Source of the DNA: JALYZC01 sp963725645
GTDB taxonomy: Bacteria; Actinomycetota; Thermoleophilia; Solirubrobacterales; Solirubrobacteraceae
DNA: 64,000 nucleotides
Assembly: GCA_963725645.1 (NCBI GenBank)
Contig: CAVRZD010000002.1
Span: forward strand, 682,001-746,000
Reading direction: 5' to 3'
Below, piece by piece: positions 59,996-64,000 of the stretch; the stretch's first letter is position 1; every line of letters begins with the position of its first letter. The notes beneath the pieces are model-generated. The model had not been told where the DNA came from. It worked only from the letters and a program-made list of their open reading frames with translations, and made no database searches. Both the position numbers and the translations under genes were made by a program.

Positions 59996-61156
59996 TCAGG
60001 CCGACCGAGCCGCGGCCGCGGACTCGCCGAGATCCACCCCGGGCGCGGGGACGTCGGGCGTCCGGGCCAGCACGACGGCCAACAGGATCGGCAGGACCGC
60101 TGAGAAGTTGAACTCCCGCGGCGAGCCGGGCTCCGGCGGGAGGTCTTGGTAGCCCGCCAGCAGGTCTCCGATCGCGGCCAGGACGGGAGCGTTGGGCTCG
60201 TCAGCCGGCACCCGGCACGCGAGGCGCGCGAGCGCAACCGGCTCCTCCGCCAATCCGCCCGCCACCAAGCGCCCGAAGCCGACCAGGAGCCAGCTGGAAA
60301 CCCGCTCGACCAGCAGGTCCGCCGCTAGGCGCTCGCGCCCGGGGGCGGGCCCGAGGTCGTCGGGATCCTCCCCGGCGAGGATCCGCTCGAGCTGAGCGCC
60401 GGCGATGGATCGCACCTGCTGCGGGGTCAGGCCGGCCTGGAGCGCAAAGCGCAGCATCATCAGCGCCACGACCAGCGGTGGACCGTAGGGCGCGTCGCTC
60501 GCAAAGAGGATCTGGCCCGGGGGAACGAGCGCGAAGAGCGTCGCGAGATCCGCCGGATTCCACCACGAGGTGTCCACGAGGACGTTGGGTGCGTCCGGCA
60601 GGCGGGCCCAGATCCAGCCCAGGTCGGAAATCGCCGCGTGGGCGAGGATGACCTTGGCGGCGGGGAACTCCTCCGCGAGGGCGAGGGCGTGCTCGCCGAG
60701 GGCCGGAATGCCGCGACCGGCGTGGATCAGCACCGGAACCCTGCGCTCGTTCGCAACCGCAAGGATGCCCCGGATGGGCGCCTCGTCGAGCGTGAAGCGG
60801 TCGGAGCGGGGATGGAGCTTGATCCCACGCGCGCCGGCGTCGAGACACCGCTCGGCTTCGCTCACCGGATCATGGTGGGGGTCGAGCCGGCAGAACGCGA
60901 CGAGCCGGCCGTCGGACGCCGCGGTCTCGGCAAGGACGCGGTCGTTCGCCGCGTGGTAGCCGTCGGGCTCGTGCATCGTGAAGACGACGGCGCGGGCGCC
61001 GATCGGGTCCAGCGACGCGACCAGCTCGCCCGGCGTGCAGGAGAAGCCGTCCGGGTCGCTCGCTCCCGTGTGCGTATGCGCGTCGAAGAAGGCGAGGTCC
61101 GGGACTTCGGCCTTCGCTGCGGCCAGCCAGCGCGGGAGCAGCTCGGCAGCGCTCAT
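59996..61156 (-). CDS. Amidohydrolase-2 (TIM-barrel) family protein
   Basis: A 386-residue metal-dependent hydrolase of the amidohydrolase-2 group. FFDAHTHTGAS supplies the HxH pair, RGIKLHPRSDRF and VLIHAGRGIPAL further ligands, and ILFASDAPYGPP the Asp. A non-family ~100-residue helical C-terminus follows. Related enzymes hydrolyse or decarboxylate cyclic acids; the substrate is unknown. ATG 61156 was chosen as the first with family-like sequence after it. Confidence 0.85.
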   Translation of the reverse strand: MSAAELLPRWLAAAKAEVPDLAFFDAHTHTGASDPDGFSCTPGELVASLDPIGARAVVFTMHEPDGYHAANDRVLAETAASDGRLVAFCRLDPHHDPVSEAERCLDAGARGIKLHPRSDRFTLDEAPIRGILAVANERRVPVLIHAGRGIPALGEHALALAEEFPAAKVILAHAAISDLGWIWARLPDAPNVLVDTSWWNPADLATLFALVPPGQILFASDAPYGPPLVVALMMLRFALQAGLTPQQVRSIAGAQLERILAGEDPDDLGPAPGRERLAADLLVERVSSWLLVGFGRLVAGGLAEEPVALARLACRVPADEPNAPVLAAIGDLLAGYQDLPPEPGSPREFNFSAVLPILLAVVLARTPDVPAPGVDLGESAAAARSA

Positions 61157-61238
61157 TGCGGCCAAGCATACGGGCGCCGGACGGCTGCGGCGCCGGCCAA
61201 CCGCTCCGATGGCCGCGCCGTCGTGTTGAATGCCGGTG

Positions 61239-61904
61239 ATGAATCGCACGCTCGTCACCATCATCACGATCCTGTTGGCCGCGCTGCTCGCTCCCGCGGC
61301 GGCCTCGGCCAAGCTGAGCGAGATCGGCAACCCCACGGTCCAGGGCAAGCCCTCCTGCCCCGCCAACCCCTGCCTCGCCGTCAGTCGCACGACCGGCTAC
61401 CAGGTGCAGGGCGGCCGGGTGAAGAACCCCTACCTCGTTCCGCGCCGGGGGGCGATCGTTGCCTTCACGGTCGCGCTCGGCAAGCCCTCCAGCCGTCAGA
61501 TCACCTTCTTCAACACCAACCTCGGCGGTCCGGCGAGTGCGCGGATCACCGTTCTGCGTCCCTTCGCCCGCCGCGGCAACAACTTCCGCTTCGTCGTCCG
61601 CAGCCAGAGCGAGGTGGTCAACCTCCAGCCGTACTTCGGCCAGACCGCGCAGTTCGCGCTGTCGAAGTCGATCGGCGCCTACAAGAACGACCTGATCGCC
61701 CTCACCGTGCCGACGTGGGCGCCGGTGCTGGCGCTCGGCCTCGACAACGCCACCACCTGGCGCGCGTCGCGGCCCAAGCCGTGCTCGGACAACGAGGCGT
61801 TCCAGCAGTTCGCCCAGCAGCGGGTGACGCAGATGGCGCAGTACGCGTGCGAGTACAAGACCGCGCGCATGACCTACAGCGCGACGTTGATCTCGACGCC
61901 GTAG
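61239..61904 (+). CDS. Exported protein of unknown function
   Basis: A 221-residue exported protein: signal peptide LVTIITILLAALLAPAAASA, then a beta-rich domain (VSRTTGYQVQGGRVKNPYLV, IVAFTVALGKPSSRQITFFN, LIALTVPTWAPVLALGLDN) and a Cys-containing C-terminus. Similar proteins seem common in Thermoleophilia, but I cannot name the family. ATG 61239 is preferred to ATG 61230. Confidence 0.7.
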   Translation: MNRTLVTIITILLAALLAPAAASAKLSEIGNPTVQGKPSCPANPCLAVSRTTGYQVQGGRVKNPYLVPRRGAIVAFTVALGKPSSRQITFFNTNLGGPASARITVLRPFARRGNNFRFVVRSQSEVVNLQPYFGQTAQFALSKSIGAYKNDLIALTVPTWAPVLALGLDNATTWRASRPKPCSDNEAFQQFAQQRVTQMAQYACEYKTARMTYSATLISTP

Positions 61905-61909
61905 GCAGT

Positions 61910-61929
61910 TCTTAGTCTGAGAACTAAGA
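61910..61929. terminator. A/T-containing hairpin between convergent genes
   Basis: TCTTAGT-CTGAGA-ACTAAGA forms a perfect 7-bp stem between the exported-protein gene (ends 61904) and the lipoprotein gene (ends 61939). It is well placed as a bidirectional terminator. Confidence 0.65.
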
Positions 61930-61938
61930 GCTAAGCCC

Positions 61939-62346
61939 TCAGCATTGATTCTGCTGGCAGAACGTGCCCAGGCCGCCCGTGCCGCCGCTGCCGCCTGTCC
62001 CGCCCGCGCCGCCGGTGTCTCCGGTTCCGCCGGAGCCGCCGGACCCGGTGTCCCCCGACCCGCCGGCGCCGCCCGTGTCTCCGGTTCCCCCGGAGCCCGT
62101 GTCGCCCGACGACCCGGTGTCCGTGCCCGTCCCGGTGTCCGTGCCCGTCCCGGTGTCCGTGCCGGACGTCGAGGTCGTGGGCGTGGAGCTCGTCGTCGGC
62201 GTCGTCGTCGGGGTGGTGTTGGTGGGGATGGTGAGCTCGGGCGTCGACAGCGTCTCGTCGCCGCCGCCCCCGCCGCCGCAGGCGGCGAGGCCGGCGCCCG
62301 AGCAAAGGGCGAGCAGCATGCAGGCGACCAGCGCGGGGCGGCGCAT
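61939..62346 (-). CDS. Gly/Thr/Ser-rich lipoprotein
   Basis: A 135-residue lipoprotein with lipobox GLAAC followed by a Gly run, a Thr/Pro/Ser tract, and TGTDTG and GGSGGTGDTGG repeats, ending GTFCQQNQC. Low complexity with two terminal cysteines suggests a cell-surface spacer. ATG 62346 begins the signal peptide (ALVACMLLALCSGAGLAAC). Confidence 0.6.
   Translation of the reverse strand: MRRPALVACMLLALCSGAGLAACGGGGGGDETLSTPELTIPTNTTPTTTPTTSSTPTTSTSGTDTGTGTDTGTGTDTGSSGDTGSGGTGDTGGAGGSGDTGSGGSGGTGDTGGAGGTGGSGGTGGLGTFCQQNQC
62115..62162. repeat. 18-bp tandem repeat
   Basis: CGGTGTCCGTGCCCGTCC occurs about 2.7 times in tandem inside the lipoprotein gene and encodes the TGTDTG repeats. Copies are nearly identical, so recent slippage is likely. 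Confidence 0.75.
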
Positions 62347-62353
62347 GAGGCGT

Positions 62354-62620
62354 CTAGCCGAGCGCGGCCATCCGGCGGCCGCAGTGGGGGCAGTCGTTGA
62401 GGTCCTTCTGCGCAAGCTGGTCGCACCAGTTGCAGAACCGCAGGTTCTCCACCGCCCACGGAAGCTGTGACTCCGACGGGGCGAGCGGCAGCAGGCGGGC
62501 GACCACCTCGAGTCTCTCGCCGCTTGCGCGGTCGACGTAGACGTCGTCCGGCTCGGCCTCGATGACCACCTCGCGCCCGCTCGAGGGCGCACGCATGCGG
62601 TAGCGCTGGCGTTCGCTCAC
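62354..62620 (-). CDS. Small zinc-ribbon protein
   Basis: An 88-residue protein with a beta-rich N-terminus (REVVIEAEPDDVYVDRASGE) and a C-terminal zinc ribbon (RFCNWCDQL...DCPHCGRRM). GTG 62620 follows TAGAGT (62634-62629) by 8 nt. Function unknown. Confidence 0.65.
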   Translation of the reverse strand: MSERQRYRMRAPSSGREVVIEAEPDDVYVDRASGERLEVVARLLPLAPSESQLPWAVENLRFCNWCDQLAQKDLNDCPHCGRRMAALG

Positions 62621-62808
62621 GGCGGCGCACTCTAGTACACCCGGCCGAGACGACGCCCGCACTCAGCCTGCTGCAAACCACCGCCTGGCTGCGTCCTCGG
62701 TCGCGGGAATAGCGCTGCCATTCCCGCTCCCTGTGTCCTTGCCAGGCGGCGTTTTCGCCCGGCTGAGCACGACCGTCGTCCCGACCGGATGCACGAGCGA
62801 ACGAAACA

Positions 62809-64000
62809 ATGCGTCAGGTGCGCGTCCTCATCTTCCACGGCTACCTCCTGCGCGGCACGGGTTCGAATGTCTACAACGCGAACCTCGCCGCGGCGCTGGT
62901 GCGGCTGGGCCACGAGGTGCACCTGCTCTCCCAGGAGCGCACCCCGGAGCAATTCGACTTCGTGGACGCCGTCGGCGAGTGGGGCCCGGACGGCGCGCTG
63001 CGGGTGACCGCGCGCCGCGAGGCGGTGCGCTGCACGGTGTACCGGCCCGACATCGGCGGGCTGCTGCCGGTGTACGTGGCCGATCGCTACGAGCAGGTGG
63101 AGGCGCGCCCGTTCCAGGACCTCAGCCCCGGGGAGCTGGACGCCTACCTCGCGCGCAACGTCGCCGCGGTCGCCGAGGTGGCCGAGCGCGCGCGACCCGA
63201 CGTCGCCCTCGCCAACCACCTCGTCATGGGCCCGCTGATCCTGGCCCGGGCGCTCGCCGCGACGCGCGTTCCCTACGCGGTCAAGATCCACGGCAGCGCG
63301 CTCGAGTACACGGTCAAGCCGCACCCGCGGTTCCTCCCGCACGCCCGCGAGGGCATCGCGCCGGCGCGCGGGGTGCTGGTGGGCTCACGCCACACCGCCG
63401 AGAGCCTGTGGGCGGCGCTCGGCGACGACACCCTCGAGGCCCGCACCCGTCTGGGGCCGCCGGGCGTCGACGTCGCGGCCTTCGGGCCGCGCGAGCCCGT
63501 GGCCGCCGCGGCCGGCCTGCGCGCGCTGGTCGACCGGCTGGCCGCCGAGGACCCCGCCGCTGCCGCCGCGGGCTTCGGCCGCGACCCGGCCGCCGCGGCG
63601 GCCGCGCTCGGGGCGCTGCAGCCGGGCCCTGACCGTCTCGTCGCGTTCGTGGGCAAGCTGATCGTGAGCAAGGGCATCGACCTGCTCCTCGCCGCGTGGC
63701 CGCTGGTGCTCGCGCGGGTGCCGGCTGCGCGGCTCGTGGTCGTGGGGTTCGGGGAGTGGAGCGCGGCCGCAAGCGACCTCGTGCGCGCGCTGGCCGACGG
63801 CGACCTAGCCGCGGCGCGGGCGCTGGCCGAGGCGGGGCGCGAGCTCGAGGGCGGCCCGCGGGTGCCGCTGCGCCGGCTGCTGGCCTTCCTCGACGGCCTC
63901 GAGACGTACCCGGCGGCGCGGACCGCCTACCTGGCCGCGGCCGCGAGCCTGCCCGACCGCGTCGCGTTCGCGGGCCGGCTCGAGCACGACGAGCTGGTGG
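62809..64000 (+). CDS. GT4-family glycosyltransferase (3' end beyond window)
   Basis: A retaining glycosyltransferase with two Rossmann domains; 397 codons visible. N-terminal RVLIFHGYLLRGTGSNVYNA matches the GT4 glycine-rich acceptor loop. Later come VPYAVKIHGSALEYTV, GVLVGSRHTAESL and the start of the donor domain, RLVAFVGKLIVSKGIDLLLA (the VGRL-xxKG motif). Cargo could be a glycolipid, wall polymer or small thiol precursor. It starts at ATG 62809. The 188-bp region upstream (62621-62808) shows no gene. Confidence 0.85.
   Translation, partial: MRQVRVLIFHGYLLRGTGSNVYNANLAAALVRLGHEVHLLSQERTPEQFDFVDAVGEWGPDGALRVTARREAVRCTVYRPDIGGLLPVYVADRYEQVEARPFQDLSPGELDAYLARNVAAVAEVAERARPDVALANHLVMGPLILARALAATRVPYAVKIHGSALEYTVKPHPRFLPHAREGIAPARGVLVGSRHTAESLWAALGDDTLEARTRLGPPGVDVAAFGPREPVAAAAGLRALVDRLAAEDPAAAAAGFGRDPAAAAAALGALQPGPDRLVAFVGKLIVSKGIDLLLAAWPLVLARVPAARLVVVGFGEWSAAASDLVRALADGDLAAARALAEAGRELEGGPRVPLRRLLAFLDGLETYPAARTAYLAAAASLPDRVAFAGRLEHDELV

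Noticed and set aside
61980..62200. Second CRISPR-like repeat block
   Set aside because: Short tandem repeats encoding Gly/Thr tracts of a lipoprotein; no spacer structure.
62855..62875. tRNA T-loop-like GGGTTCGAAT
   Set aside because: It lies inside the glycosyltransferase gene and no acceptor stem, D-arm or anticodon arm fits around it.

Overview
The window is very high-GC bacterial DNA (well above two thirds G+C by eye, with third codon positions almost all G or C) from an actinobacterium. The best fit is class Thermoleophilia (Solirubrobacterales-like). The pointers are several exported proteins with Arg-rich C-terminal beta-domains of the type common in that class, a CysO/CysM/Mec cysteine pathway, a GuaB3 next to guaA, the rplM-rpsI-glmM-glmS-nnr-alr gene order, and many start codons placed only 6-11 nt after a TANNNT box. 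No rRNA, tRNA, CRISPR array, IS element or prophage was seen.

Layout: (1) 1-4.65 kb, minus strand: a SUF iron-sulfur operon (Rrf2 regulator, sufC, sufD, sufS, sufU) with stop/start overlaps at every internal junction. (2) 4.7-8.5 kb, minus: a NarL-type two-component pair followed by an MMPL/RND exporter. (3) 8.8-14.1 kb, plus: rhodanese-MoeB, CysO, CysM, two exported ferritin-like proteins, a cupredoxin lipoprotein, TatA and the JAMM protease Mec. Together these look like a protein-bound-sulfide route to cysteine with an exported metal/redox module inserted in it. (4) 14.1-26.3 kb: mixed genes including DUF1152, DUF1802, a 3-hydroxyisobutyrate dehydrogenase-like protein, hydantoinase/oxoprolinase A and B, nadB, an HDAC-family deacetylase and two zinc-ribbon proteins. 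(5) 26.5-36.8 kb: exported beta-propeller-like proteins, a Flp-type pilin, murI-rph-rdgB-CDF, HU, pyrF and a LysM protein. (6) 36.8-45.2 kb: D,D-carboxypeptidase, PfkB kinase, guaB3, guaA and a large STAND-SARP regulator. (7) 45.3-57.4 kb: small conserved genes, an M23 endopeptidase behind a c-di-AMP (ydaO-type) riboswitch, and the ribosomal/cell-wall run rplM-rpsI-glmM-glmS-nnr-alr-cca. (8) 57.3-64 kb: M28 peptidase, HIT protein, cold-shock protein, amidohydrolase, exported proteins and a GT4 glycosyltransferase cut by the window edge.

A caveat runs through the whole window. Conserved housekeeping genes are repeatedly broken by single extra bases: about 21 in the 3.4-kb suf operon and others in glmM, guaA, rdgB, a DUF1152 gene and elsewhere. 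Removing one base per site restores full-length, in-family proteins of consistent length, so these are most likely consensus errors, and gene spans are given for the restored genes. There also seem to be abnormal joins near 15.35 kb and, less surely, near 0.1 kb. The points most worth following up are the CysO locus with its C-terminally extended carrier, matching palindromes at the moeB and cysM promoters, the riboswitch, a ~168-residue acidic extension on ribosomal protein S9, and widespread apparent leaderless starts.
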